DNA of 64,000 nt. It comes from an uncultured Collinsella sp. (GTDB taxonomy: Bacteria; Actinomycetota; Coriobacteriia; Coriobacteriales; Coriobacteriaceae). The DNA is taken from the NCBI GenBank assembly GCA_900541015.1, contig UQIB01000004.1:1-64000 (forward strand), given 5' to 3'. The position numbers and the translations under genes are program-made. Position 1 is the first letter of the stretch. Each line of letters begins with the position of its first letter. The notes under the pieces were generated by a model. It searched no databases and had not been told where the DNA came from. It saw only the letters and a list, made by a program, of their open reading frames with translations. This document shows positions 35,322-44,043 of this stretch, piece after piece.

Positions 35322-36764
35322 ATGTCTTTGCTAAACCGCGTACAGCAGCTGCCGAAGGGCTTTGTTTGGGGCGCCGCAACCGCCGCGTACCAAACGGAAG
35401 GTTCCACGAAGGTGGCAGGCAAGGGTAAGACCATGTGGGACGATTACCTTGTCGCCCAGGGTCGCTTTTTGCCCGACCCGGCCAGTGATTTCTACAACCG
35501 CTACGAGGAGGATATCCGCCTTTCTGCCGAGCATGGACTCAACGCCATCCGTGTGTCCATCGCCTGGACCCGCATCTTCCCCAACGGCGACGATGCCGAG
35601 CCCCTCGCCGAGGGCGTTAAGCACTACCACGAGCTGTTCGCCTGCTGCAAAAAGTATGGCGTCGAGCCCTATGTGTCCCTGCATCACTTTGACTCCCCCG
35701 CTGCCCTGTTCAACCAGGGCGACTGGCTCAACCGCAAGACCGTCGACGCCTATGTGCGCTATGCCGAGTTCTGCTTCCGCGAGTTCCGCGAGGTCAAGAA
35801 TTGGTTCACCATCAACGAGCTCATCAGCCTCTCGCACTCCCAATACATCCAAGGCAACTTCCCGCCCAACCATCACTTTGATGTGACGAGCGGCATCCAG
35901 AGCCAGCACAACGAGCTCGTTGCCCACGCCCGCGCTGTCAACCTGTATAAGGATCTTGACGAGACCGAGCACCTGGGCGGACGCATTGGCATGGTCAACG
36001 TCCTGACCCCGGCATATCCTGCCACCGACTCGCCCGCCGACCAGCACGCCGCCGACCTGTACAACGCTTTCTACACCGACTTCATCATGGACGGCGCCTT
36101 CCTGGGTCACTACTCCGCGCGCACCCTCTCACTCATCAACGAGATTCTGCGTGCCAACAACGCCACACTTACGGTTGAGGACAGCGACATGGAGGAGCTC
36201 GCCAAGGCGGCGCCCCGCAACGATATGTTCGGCCTCAACTACTATCAGTCGGCGTTTATCGCCGCCTACGATGGCGAGTCCACCAACAGCTTTAACGGCA
36301 CCGGAGACAAGGGCACCTCGTGCTTTAAGTTTAAGGGCGTCGGGCAGCAGGTCGATATGCCGGGTATCCCCACCACCGACTGGGATTGGCTCATCTACCC
36401 GCAAGGCCTCTACGACACGCTCAAGCACATCAGCGCCACCTATCCCAACCTCCCCGTCATCTATATCACCGAAAACGGCCTGGGCCACAAGGACCCCGAG
36501 CCCGACGCAAACGGCATCGTCGCCGATCCCGAGCGCATCGACTTTGTCGACCAGCACATGGAGAAGGTGCTCCAGGCGCGCGCCGAGGGCGTCGACGTCC
36601 AGGGCTACTTTATCTGGAGCCTGCAGGACCAGTTCTCGTGGGCCAATGGCTATAACAAGCGCTACGGCCTGTTCTACATCGACTTCGACACGCAAAAACG
36701 CTACATCAAGCAGTCGGCACTCTGGTATAAGGAGCTCGCCGACACTATGGCGGACGCGCAGTAG
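35322..36764 (+). CDS. 6-phospho-beta-glycosidase, family 1, cassette 2
   Basis: This GH1 enzyme of 480 residues resembles the two lacG products. The acid/base Glu is in WFTINELI, the nucleophile in YITENGLG, and the phosphate-site signature FSWANGYNKRYG is kept. The start is ATG at 35322 because GAGGG lies 9 bases upstream; the ATG at 35316 would be only 3 bases from it. In this cassette the glycosidase precedes the permease, the reverse of cassettes 1 and 3. Substrate could be a phospho-beta-galactoside or -glucoside; NKRYG favours galactoside. Confidence 0.88.
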   Translation: MSLLNRVQQLPKGFVWGAATAAYQTEGSTKVAGKGKTMWDDYLVAQGRFLPDPASDFYNRYEEDIRLSAEHGLNAIRVSIAWTRIFPNGDDAEPLAEGVKHYHELFACCKKYGVEPYVSLHHFDSPAALFNQGDWLNRKTVDAYVRYAEFCFREFREVKNWFTINELISLSHSQYIQGNFPPNHHFDVTSGIQSQHNELVAHARAVNLYKDLDETEHLGGRIGMVNVLTPAYPATDSPADQHAADLYNAFYTDFIMDGAFLGHYSARTLSLINEILRANNATLTVEDSDMEELAKAAPRNDMFGLNYYQSAFIAAYDGESTNSFNGTGDKGTSCFKFKGVGQQVDMPGIPTTDWDWLIYPQGLYDTLKHISATYPNLPVIYITENGLGHKDPEPDANGIVADPERIDFVDQHMEKVLQARAEGVDVQGYFIWSLQDQFSWANGYNKRYGLFYIDFDTQKRYIKQSALWYKELADTMADAQ

Positions 36765-36785
36765 CGCATCGCCTCGCTTTCTCCC

Positions 36786-36879
36786 GAGAAGGGAGCGGCC
36801 CTATGCGATACAAACCCAGCCGCTCCCCTCTCTCCCCCTGGGACCAACCCCGCTTGCACCCGGGCTTTTAGCAAGCGGG
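36786..36879 (+). terminator. two hairpins between glycosidase and permease of cassette 2
   Basis: The first hairpin is GAGAAGGGAGCGG (36786-36798) with its near-complement at 36820-36832. The second is CCCGCTTGC (36848-36856) with GCAAGCGGG (36871-36879). Neither has a strong T-run, so partial termination or RNA processing is more likely than full termination. Confidence 0.45.
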
Positions 36880-36940
36880 AGACCATATAGGTTTTCAACG
36901 TCCATGCCATTAAGATTTCATGCAAAGAGGAGCGTGAACT

Positions 36941-38701
36941 ATGGAATCGATCGTTAAGTTCTTGGAGAAAGGTCAGCCGTACTTCGACAAGGTCTCTAAG
37001 AACATCTACCTTCAGGCCATTAAAGACGGCTTTTTGGCAGCAATGCCCATCATCCTGTCTTCTTCTGTCTTCCTGCTTATTTCAACCCTGCCGGGCGTTG
37101 TCGCCACGGTCGGCGGCTTTACGCTGCCCGACTGGTGGAACGTCGACGTCGTGAACTTCTGCAACAAGGTTTACAACTTCACGATGGGCGTCGTGGGCAT
37201 CATGGTCGCCGGCACCACCGCAAGCGCGCTGACCGGCTCCAAGAACCGCCGCATGCCTGCCGGCAAGGCCATCAACGCCACGAGCACCATGGTCGCCGCC
37301 ATGTGCGCTATGCTCATCTTGGCCGTTACCCAGACGAGTGCCAAGATCGACGGCGCCGATGTCTCGGTGTTCTTTACCGACAACATGGGCACCAAGGGCC
37401 TGCTGAGCTCCTTTGTCGCCGCATTTGCCACGGTCAACATCTATGCCTTCTGCATTAAGCGAGACATCACCATCAAGCTGCCCAAAGAAGTCCCCGGCGC
37501 CATCGCCCAGAACTTCCGCGACATCTTCGCCTTCAGCTTCTCCATCCTGTTTGTCGCCGTCATCGACGTTATCTGCCGCACCTGCTTGGCCGTCCCGTTT
37601 GCCAACGTCATCTCCACGCTGGTGAGCCCGCTGTTCGCCGCTGCCGATTCCTACGCCGGCCTCGCCCTCATCTGGTTCATGATCCCGCTGTTCTGGTTCA
37701 TGGGCATCCACGGCCCCTCGGTCGTTAAGCCTGCCCTCAACGCCGCGCTGTTTGGCAACATCACTACCAACCTCGCCACGCTGCAGGCCGGCGGTCACCC
37801 CGCCCTCGCCCTGACCGAGAACTTCGGTAACTACATCGGCGAACTCGGCGGCACCGGCGCCACGTTCATTGTCCCGATCATCTTCCTGCTCTTTATGCGC
37901 TCCAAGCAGCTCAAGGCCGTCGGCAAAGCCTCTGTCGTACCCGTGATGTTCGCCGTCAACGAGCCGCTGCTGTTCGCCGCGCCCATCATCCTCAACCCGT
38001 ACTTCCTGATCCCGTTCCTGTTTGCCCCCGTGGCCAACGTCCTCATTGGTAAGTTCTTCATCGACTTTTTGGGCATGAACGGCTTTATCTATGCCATGCC
38101 GTGGGCACTCCCCGGACCGATCGGCACCTTCATCGACACCAACTTCCAGCCGATCTCTCTGGTCCTGGTTGTCGTCCTGCTGGTCGTTGACTTCTTGATC
38201 TACTACCCGTTCTGCAAGGCCTACGACAACGTCCTGTGCAAGCAGGAGGCCGAGACCCTGGCCGAAGAAGAGGCCGAGGAGACCAAGGCCGTCAAGACCG
38301 CTGCCGCCCCCGCCGTTGAGGCTCCCGTTGTCGAGACCGCTTCTGCCACTGAGGCCTCCGCAGCTCCGTCCGCCCTTAAGGGCAAGGACCTGAGGGTTCT
38401 GGTTCTGTGTGCTGGCGCCGGCACCTCTGCACTGCTCGCCAACGCGCTTAAGGAAGGCGCCGACGAGCTGGGCATCGACATTACCGCCAACGCCGGTGCC
38501 TACGGCAGCCACTACGCCATCATGGACCAGTACAACGTCATCGTCCTGGCTCCGCAGGTTCGCACCTATTACAACGAGATGAAGGCCGACACCGACCGCC
38601 TGGGCATCACGCTGCTGTCGCCCAAGGGCAAACAGTACATCGACCTCACTAAGGATCCCAAGGGTGCCGTCGCCTGGATCGAGGAAAACCTCGAGGCATA
38701 A
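36941..38701 (+). CDS. PTS lactose-type EIICB, cassette 2
   Basis: This 586-residue permease is homologous to the other two IICB proteins. The EIIC domain (about 1-430) has MPIILSSSVFLLISTLPGV and FAVNEPLLFAAPIILNPYF. An Ala/Glu-rich linker follows, then the EIIB domain with its phosphorylated Cys in VLVLCAGAGTSALLANAL (about residue 487). AGAGGAG lies 8 bases before the ATG. It is the second gene of its cassette, 176 bases after the glycosidase. Confidence 0.9.
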   Translation: MESIVKFLEKGQPYFDKVSKNIYLQAIKDGFLAAMPIILSSSVFLLISTLPGVVATVGGFTLPDWWNVDVVNFCNKVYNFTMGVVGIMVAGTTASALTGSKNRRMPAGKAINATSTMVAAMCAMLILAVTQTSAKIDGADVSVFFTDNMGTKGLLSSFVAAFATVNIYAFCIKRDITIKLPKEVPGAIAQNFRDIFAFSFSILFVAVIDVICRTCLAVPFANVISTLVSPLFAAADSYAGLALIWFMIPLFWFMGIHGPSVVKPALNAALFGNITTNLATLQAGGHPALALTENFGNYIGELGGTGATFIVPIIFLLFMRSKQLKAVGKASVVPVMFAVNEPLLFAAPIILNPYFLIPFLFAPVANVLIGKFFIDFLGMNGFIYAMPWALPGPIGTFIDTNFQPISLVLVVVLLVVDFLIYYPFCKAYDNVLCKQEAETLAEEEAEETKAVKTAAAPAVEAPVVETASATEASAAPSALKGKDLRVLVLCAGAGTSALLANALKEGADELGIDITANAGAYGSHYAIMDQYNVIVLAPQVRTYYNEMKADTDRLGITLLSPKGKQYIDLTKDPKGAVAWIEENLEA

Positions 38702-38733
38702 GACGCTGACACCACCTGCCGCTCGCAGACAAT

Positions 38734-38773
38734 AAATGGCCCGTGCATCGATGTGTGATGCGCGGGCCATTTT
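38734..38773 (+). terminator. terminator of cassette 2
   Basis: AAATGGCCCG-GCATC pairs with GATGCGCGGGCCATTT, followed by TG and TTT. Confidence 0.75.
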
Positions 38774-38796
38774 GTTTAGACCGCACCCGTCCTCCT

Positions 38797-39020
38797 GTTC
38801 ATCTCAATCTGTAACATCTAGCCGAGTTTTTCGGTCCAAGCTGTTACAGATCGAGGTGAACGCACAGGCCAAGCCGAAAATCTCAATCTGTAACATGTAG
38901 ACCGCTTTTGACCGCTTAGATGTTACAGATCGAGACAAACAGAACGCCCGAGCAGAAATATCTCAATCTGTAACATCTAGCTGAGATTTTCGGCCCTACC
39001 TGTTACAGGTTGAGATGAAC
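38797..39020. repeat. palindromic repeat cluster 2 (three copies)
   Basis: Three copies of the CTGTAACA...TGTTACAG unit (about 38797-38861, 38877-38940, 38960-39020) between the convergent ends of cassette 2 and the next LacI gene. The inner loop varies more than the arms. Confidence 0.75.
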
Positions 39021-39033
39021 GAGCCGAGTACGT

Positions 39034-40035
39034 CTACGCCCGCAGATCCTTTACGCTGGAACGCTCGACCAACACGCCCGAGACGAGTGTGCGGCTTCTG
39101 GAGCTCGGGGCTTCCAAGCCCGCAACGACCTCGTTAAGCGCACGGACGCCCAGCTCACGGTGGCGAAACTTCACCGACGTCAGAATCGAGTTGGGAATCG
39201 TCTTGTAGAGCTCATCGTCGAAGCCGATCACAGACACGTCGTCGGGCACACTGAGCCCTTTGTCGCGTAGAGCCGTCATCACGCCGTTTGCCATGCAGTC
39301 GTTAGCAGCGAGGACCGCCGTGCAATCGGGTTTATCGGCAAGCACAAGGCCAGCGGCATAGCCACTATCCGCATTCCAATCGCCTTGAAGAGGCTCGGGC
39401 GGCTCAATGCCACGTGCCTCGAGTGCCGCACGCCAACCTTTCATACGGCACTGGCTCGACAGCGACTCTTGCTTACCAGAGACGAAGTACACGTTCTTGT
39501 GCCCGTGATTCAAGAAGTACTCGCACGCCATGCGCGCGCCGCCCTCTTGATCGTCACTGACGGTGGAGCAGGTAGGATGCTCCATCGGTGTGATAATCAC
39601 CGTCTTGAGGTCTTTCGGCGCCTCAAAGGTATCAAAGTCATCAACCATCTGACGCAGGTTGAAGATCATCCCATCAACGGGCAGCTGCGACATCCTGCGC
39701 GCCGCTTCGGCAAGGGTCATCTTCTCCCCTGCGCGCTTCTTAATCATCGTGAGCGCAAAGCCGCGTTCTTCGGCGGCATCGGCGATACCGTCAATCATGT
39801 CCACGGCACCGCCCGACAAGTGGAACAGCACGACGCCGATGCACCCGTAACGGCCCAACTTGAGCGAACGCGCGGCAAAGTTGGCTCGAAACCCGAGCGC
39901 CTCCATTGCGGAATGGACCTTATCGCGTGTCGACTCGCGCACGCTATCGGGCTCGTTGATCACGCGCGACACCGTCTTGAGAGAAACGCCCGCGGCAACT
40001 GCCACATCGTTCATCGAGACATTTTTCTTGTCCAT
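39034..40035 (-). CDS. LacI-family regulator of lac cassette 3
   Basis: This repressor of about 333 residues starts at ATG 40035 (MDKKNVSMNDVAVAAGV). The HTH is VAVAAGVSLKTVSRVINEPDSV with hinge FRANFAARSLK, and the sensor domain ends VSVIGFDDELYKTI. GGAG is 15 bases upstream, rather far; the next ATG (MNDVAV) is a weaker alternative. It is divergent from lacE-lacG cassette 3. Two operators, one a perfect palindrome (AATGACAACGTTGTCATT), lie between them. Its recognition helix (SLKTVSRV) differs from the other paralogs, in line with the different half-site. Confidence 0.85.
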   Translation of the reverse strand: MDKKNVSMNDVAVAAGVSLKTVSRVINEPDSVRESTRDKVHSAMEALGFRANFAARSLKLGRYGCIGVVLFHLSGGAVDMIDGIADAAEERGFALTMIKKRAGEKMTLAEAARRMSQLPVDGMIFNLRQMVDDFDTFEAPKDLKTVIITPMEHPTCSTVSDDQEGGARMACEYFLNHGHKNVYFVSGKQESLSSQCRMKGWRAALEARGIEPPEPLQGDWNADSGYAAGLVLADKPDCTAVLAANDCMANGVMTALRDKGLSVPDDVSVIGFDDELYKTIPNSILTSVKFRHRELGVRALNEVVAGLEAPSSRSRTLVSGVLVERSSVKDLRA

Positions 40036-40174
40036 CGTTGCCACTGCTTCTCCACTCGGTTCTCCATCACTTGTTTTTCGCGTTCTAGCATACACTACCT
40101 GCCTGACTGATAAATCAACCGTTTACCGGACAATATCGACCACTCACCCGTATATCCTTGTTGCTCTTTCAAAA

Positions 40175-40192
40175 ATGTCTTACGTTGTCATT
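40175..40192. promoter_or_regulatory. LacI operator, cassette 3, site 1
   Basis: ATGTCTTACGTTGTCATT shares its right half ACGTTGTCATT with site 2 and has a worn left half. Confidence 0.55.
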
Positions 40193-40197
40193 AACGA

Positions 40198-40215
40198 AAT
40201 GACAACGTTGTCATT
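40198..40215. promoter_or_regulatory. LacI operator, cassette 3, site 2
   Basis: AATGACAACGTTGTCATT, a perfect 18-bp palindrome. The centres of the two sites are 23 bp apart, about two helical turns. Confidence 0.7.
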
Positions 40216-40318
40216 TCGCAATGCCTTCCTTAAGCGGAAGGTTTCCGGGCAGTCCTGACCATCCATCGACGACCAGTTCCATCCACATGCATCGCGCATC
40301 GAGCAGCAAAGGAGCTCT

Positions 40319-42097
40319 ATGGACGCCATCGTAAAGATGCTCGAAAAGCATCAACCGTTCTTTGAGAAGATCTCGAGGAACATCTACCTCCAGGCCATTA
40401 AGGACGGATTCCTTGGGTGCATGCCCATCGTCCTCACCTCTTCGATCTTCCTGCTGATTGCCACCCTTCCTGGCGTAGTCGGCATCACGCTGCCCCAGCC
40501 GCTCATCGACTGGTGCAACAAGCTGTACAACTTCACCATGGGCGTTATGGGCATCATGGTTGCCGGCACCACTGCCAAGAACTTCACGGCATCCATGAAC
40601 CGTCGCATGCCCGCCGGCAAAGTGCTCAACGACGGTTCCACCATGGTGGCCGCCCAGTGCAGCATGCTGCTGCTCGCAGTCACGCAGTTCACCACCAAGT
40701 TCAACGGCTCCGAACTTTCGGTCTTCGATTGCACCAGCATGGGCACGCGCGGTCTGTTCTCGGCCTATATCGCCGCGTTCATTACCGTGTGGGTCTACAA
40801 ATTCTGCGTCTCGCGCGATCTGACCATTAAGCTGCCCAAGGAGGTCCCGGGCGCCATCGCTCAGAACTTCCGCGACATCATCCCCTTTGGCGGCGCCGTC
40901 ATCATCTGCGGCATCATCGATGTCATCGTGCGCAACCTCATGGGCGTTCCGTTCTCCGAGCTGCTTATCAAGCTGCTCTCCCCGCTCTTTACCGCTGCAG
41001 AAACCTATCCTGGCCTTATCCTTATCCAGGCAGCCACCGCGTTCTTCTGGTTCATCGGCGTCCACGGCCCCTCGATCGTCCAGCCGGGCATCGACCCCAT
41101 CCGTCTTGCCAACCAGGCCGAGAACCTGCAGGTTCTGCTGGCAGGTGGCCACCCCGCTCACTCCCTCACCTTTAACATGTCACTCGTGGGTGAGTTCGGC
41201 GGCACCGGCGCCACGTTCATCGTGCCGCTTCTGCTGATTCTCTTTATGAAGTCCAAGCAGCTCAAAGCCGTCGGTAAGGCCTCGATTGTTCCTGTTGCCT
41301 TTGCTGTCAACGAGCCGCTGCTCTTTGGCGCGCCGATGATCCTTAACCCCTACATGCTCGTCCCCTTTGTTGCCGCCGGTTGCGTCAACGTGAGTGTTGC
41401 CAAGTTCTTTATCGATAATGTGGGCATGAACGGCTTCTCCTTCGTGGTGCCTTGGGCTACCCCTGCCCCCATCGGCATCTTCATCACCACGAACTTCCAG
41501 CTTATCGCCCTGGTATTTGTCGCGATTATCATCTTGCTGGACGCCATCATCTACCTGCCGTTCTTGAAGGCATACGATAAGCTGCTCTGCGACCAGGAGG
41601 CCGAGCGCGCCGCCGAGCTGGGTCTCGAGTCCGATGGTGCCGCTGCCATCGCCGCCAACGCCCCTGCGCCCGCTGTCGAGCAGGCTACCGCTTCCGTCGA
41701 GACGACTGTTGCCGCCGCCGACAGCAAGCCTGTCGCCGATCAGCCCGAGTCCGCCGCCGACGCATCCGCTAAGAAGGACGTCGATGGCCTGAAGGTCCTC
41801 GTCCTGTGCGCCGGCGCCGGCACCTCTGCCATGCTCGCCAACGCCATCAAGGAAGGTGCCGCACAGACCGGAGAGAACATCGCTTCCTCCGCAGGCGCCT
41901 ATGGTCAGCACACTGCCATCATGGATCAGTACGACGTTATCGTGCTTGCCCCGCAGGTTCGTAGCTACTACAACGACATGAAGGCCGACACCGATCGCCT
42001 GGGCATTAAGCTGCTCGCCCCGCGCGGCAAGGAATATATCGACCTTACCCGCGATCCCGCTGGCGCCATTAAGTGGCTCCGCGAGAACCTCGACTAG
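40319..42097 (+). CDS. lacE: PTS lactose-type EIICB, cassette 3
   Basis: This 592-residue permease is the third IICB of the window. The EIIC domain has MPIVLTSSIFLLIATLPGV, GVHGPSIVQPGI and FAVNEPLLFGAPMILNPYM. A long Ala-rich linker leads to the EIIB domain with the active Cys in VLVLCAGAGTSAMLANAI (about residue 499). AAAGGAG lies 6 bases before the ATG. It is divergent from its LacI regulator and followed by lacG after 76 bases, with a short hairpin between. Confidence 0.9.
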   Translation: MDAIVKMLEKHQPFFEKISRNIYLQAIKDGFLGCMPIVLTSSIFLLIATLPGVVGITLPQPLIDWCNKLYNFTMGVMGIMVAGTTAKNFTASMNRRMPAGKVLNDGSTMVAAQCSMLLLAVTQFTTKFNGSELSVFDCTSMGTRGLFSAYIAAFITVWVYKFCVSRDLTIKLPKEVPGAIAQNFRDIIPFGGAVIICGIIDVIVRNLMGVPFSELLIKLLSPLFTAAETYPGLILIQAATAFFWFIGVHGPSIVQPGIDPIRLANQAENLQVLLAGGHPAHSLTFNMSLVGEFGGTGATFIVPLLLILFMKSKQLKAVGKASIVPVAFAVNEPLLFGAPMILNPYMLVPFVAAGCVNVSVAKFFIDNVGMNGFSFVVPWATPAPIGIFITTNFQLIALVFVAIIILLDAIIYLPFLKAYDKLLCDQEAERAAELGLESDGAAAIAANAPAPAVEQATASVETTVAAADSKPVADQPESAADASAKKDVDGLKVLVLCAGAGTSAMLANAIKEGAAQTGENIASSAGAYGQHTAIMDQYDVIVLAPQVRSYYNDMKADTDRLGIKLLAPRGKEYIDLTRDPAGAIKWLRENLD

Positions 42098-42112
42098 TTT
42101 TCTCCCTCTGTT

Positions 42113-42139
42113 GGTGCCCGGATCCCCGGTTCGGGCACC
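42113..42139 (+). terminator. short hairpin between lacE and lacG of cassette 3
   Basis: GGTGCCCG pairs with CGGGCACC; no T-run. It could tune the ratio of the two products. Confidence 0.4.
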
Positions 42140-42173
42140 TCTCCCTATTCGTATCCCACAGAAAGGATGACTC

Positions 42174-43595
42174 ATGACCAACCCCATGCAGTTCCCCGAC
42201 GGCTTTGTGTTTGGCGGCGCCACCGCCGCTTACCAGGTTGAGGGCGAGACCCGCACACACGGCAAGGGCAAAGTGCCCTGGGACGATTTCCTGGCTGCTC
42301 AGGGTCGCTTCTCCCCCGACCCCGCAAGCGATTTCTACAACAAGTATCCGGTCGATATCGACCTGTGCCAGCGCTTCGGCATCAACGGCATTCGCGTCTC
42401 CATCGCTTGGAGCCGTATCTTCCCCAGTGGCACCGGCGAGGTTAACCCCGAGGGCGTCGCTTTCTATCACGAGCTTTTTGCCACCTGCAACAAAGCTGGC
42501 GTTATCCCCTATGTCACGCTCGATCACTTTGACACGCCTGAGGCCTTTTACCAGGACGGTGGCGAGGGCTTCCTGACGCGCACGACGATTGACGCCTTTG
42601 TCGAGTACGCCAAGTTCTGCTTTGCCGAGTTCACCGAGGTCAAGCACTGGTTCACCTTTAACGAGATTCCCGCAACCGCCGAGGGCAGCTTTATCGTCGG
42701 CAACTGGCCGCACGGCGAGAAGTATCGCCTGGACAAGGCCTTCCAGCTCATGCACAACATGATGGTGGGCCACGCCAAGGCTGTCGTCGCCTTCCATGAG
42801 GGCGGCTTTGAGGGCGAGATCGGCATTGTCCAGAACCTGGAGCCCAAGTATCCCCTCGACCCCAACAACGCCGCCGACTGCGAGGCAGCTCGCATGGCCG
42901 ACGTTATCAACAACCGCTGGGTACTCGACGCCACCTTCCGCGGCCACTATGCAGCCGACACCATGGAAGCTGCGACCAAGCTGGCCCATATCGCCGGCGG
43001 CGAGCTCGACGTCCGCGACGAGGACGTCGCCGCGCTGACCGCCGCGCTCCCCTACAACGATTGCCTGGGCGTCAACACCTACAAGTGCCAGTTCCTGCGT
43101 GCCGCCGAGGGCGAAAACGACATCAACCACAATGGCACCGGCGACAAGGGCTCCTCGCGCTGGTTCCTCAAGGGCGTGGGCGAGTCATGCGTGCGCGAAG
43201 GCGTACCCACCACCGATTGGGACTGGATCATCTATCCCGAGGGCCTCTACGACCTGCTGCTCCGCATTAAGAACGATTACCCCAACTATAAGAAGATCTA
43301 CATCACCGAGAACGGCATGGGCTATAAGGACGACTTCGAGGACGGCTTTATCGATGACGCCCCTCGCATCGACTATATGCGCCAGCATCTCGCGTGGATC
43401 CTCAAGGCAATCGACGGCGGCGTGAACGTCGACGGTTACTTTGTGTGGTCGCTGCAGGACCAGTTCTCCTGGACCAACGGCTATAACAAGCGCTATGGCC
43501 TGTTCTACATCGACTTCGAGACCCAGGCCCGCTATCCCAAGGCGAGCGCGTACTGGTACAAGAACGTCGCGGAGACCGGCCTGCTCATGGCCTAA
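42174..43595 (+). CDS. lacG: 6-phospho-beta-galactosidase-like, family 1, cassette 3
   Basis: This 473-residue GH1 enzyme is the closest relative of the cassette 1 glycosidase. The N-terminus GFVFGGATAAYQVEGE is shared with it. The acid/base Glu is in WFTFNEIP, the nucleophile in YITENGMG, and the phosphate-site signature is FSWTNGYNKRYG. DHFDTP replaces the usual HHFDTP. GAAAGGATG lies 6 bases before the ATG. It ends the third cassette. Confidence 0.9.
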   Translation: MTNPMQFPDGFVFGGATAAYQVEGETRTHGKGKVPWDDFLAAQGRFSPDPASDFYNKYPVDIDLCQRFGINGIRVSIAWSRIFPSGTGEVNPEGVAFYHELFATCNKAGVIPYVTLDHFDTPEAFYQDGGEGFLTRTTIDAFVEYAKFCFAEFTEVKHWFTFNEIPATAEGSFIVGNWPHGEKYRLDKAFQLMHNMMVGHAKAVVAFHEGGFEGEIGIVQNLEPKYPLDPNNAADCEAARMADVINNRWVLDATFRGHYAADTMEAATKLAHIAGGELDVRDEDVAALTAALPYNDCLGVNTYKCQFLRAAEGENDINHNGTGDKGSSRWFLKGVGESCVREGVPTTDWDWIIYPEGLYDLLLRIKNDYPNYKKIYITENGMGYKDDFEDGFIDDAPRIDYMRQHLAWILKAIDGGVNVDGYFVWSLQDQFSWTNGYNKRYGLFYIDFETQARYPKASAYWYKNVAETGLLMA

Positions 43596-43617
43596 CTTTT
43601 GCCGCATACCCCCTGTC

Positions 43618-43665
43618 GGCCGCATGCGAATCCCTCCACGGTTCGCATGCGGCCTTTTTTGTTTT
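43618..43665 (+). terminator. terminator of cassette 3
   Basis: GGCCGCATGCGAA pairs perfectly with TTCGCATGCGGCC, followed by TTTTTTG. Confidence 0.9.
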
Positions 43666-43684
43666 TAGTGGGCCCGAGCAGACC

Positions 43685-43909
43685 GTTTGTCTCGATCTGT
43701 AACATCTAGAAGGGATTTTCGGTCCTACCTGTTACAGATCAAGACAAACGCGCGGCCCGAACTTGAAAATCTCAATCTGTAACACGTAGCCCGTTTTTTC
43801 ACGTCTACCTGTTACAGATCGAGACAAACGCCACAGGTCAATCCCTTTAATCTCAATCTGTAACATCTAGCCGAGTTTTTCGATCCCAACTGTTACAGAT
43901 CAAGACAAT
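43685..43909. repeat. palindromic repeat cluster 3 (three copies)
   Basis: Three copies (about 43685-43749, 43769-43830, 43850-43909) of the CTGTAACA...TGTTACAG unit between cassette 3 and the fic gene. Spacing between copies is irregular and the spacer sequences are unrelated. Confidence 0.75.
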
Positions 43910-43960
43910 AAGATAGTCAAATCCGAACTTTCCAAGCAGTTATGAAGCATGGTTTCTAGT

Positions 43961-44035
43961 TTTCGGTATCACGAACATACTTTCGGTATCATTTAATGGT
44001 ATCATGATATCGAAAGTATGTTCGTGATACCGAAA
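43961..44035. promoter_or_regulatory. 75-bp inverted repeat over the fic leader
   Basis: Arms of 30 bp (43961-43990 and 44006-44035) match at 29 positions and contain TTTCGGTATCACGAACATAC. The sub-motif TTTCGGTATC occurs twice in the left arm. The right arm ends within the ribosome-binding site (CGAAAGGAG) of fic, so an operator function, RNA sequestration of the start, or both are possible. Confidence 0.65.
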
Positions 44036-44043
44036 GGAGCCGC

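Noticed and set aside
37082..38770. 562-codon open frame on the minus strand
   Set aside because: Antisense to the cassette 2 IICB gene; same low-complexity character.
33788..43909. CRISPR array
   Set aside because: The repeats are strong palindromes with variable inner loops, irregular spacing and only two or three copies per cluster, and there are no cas genes.
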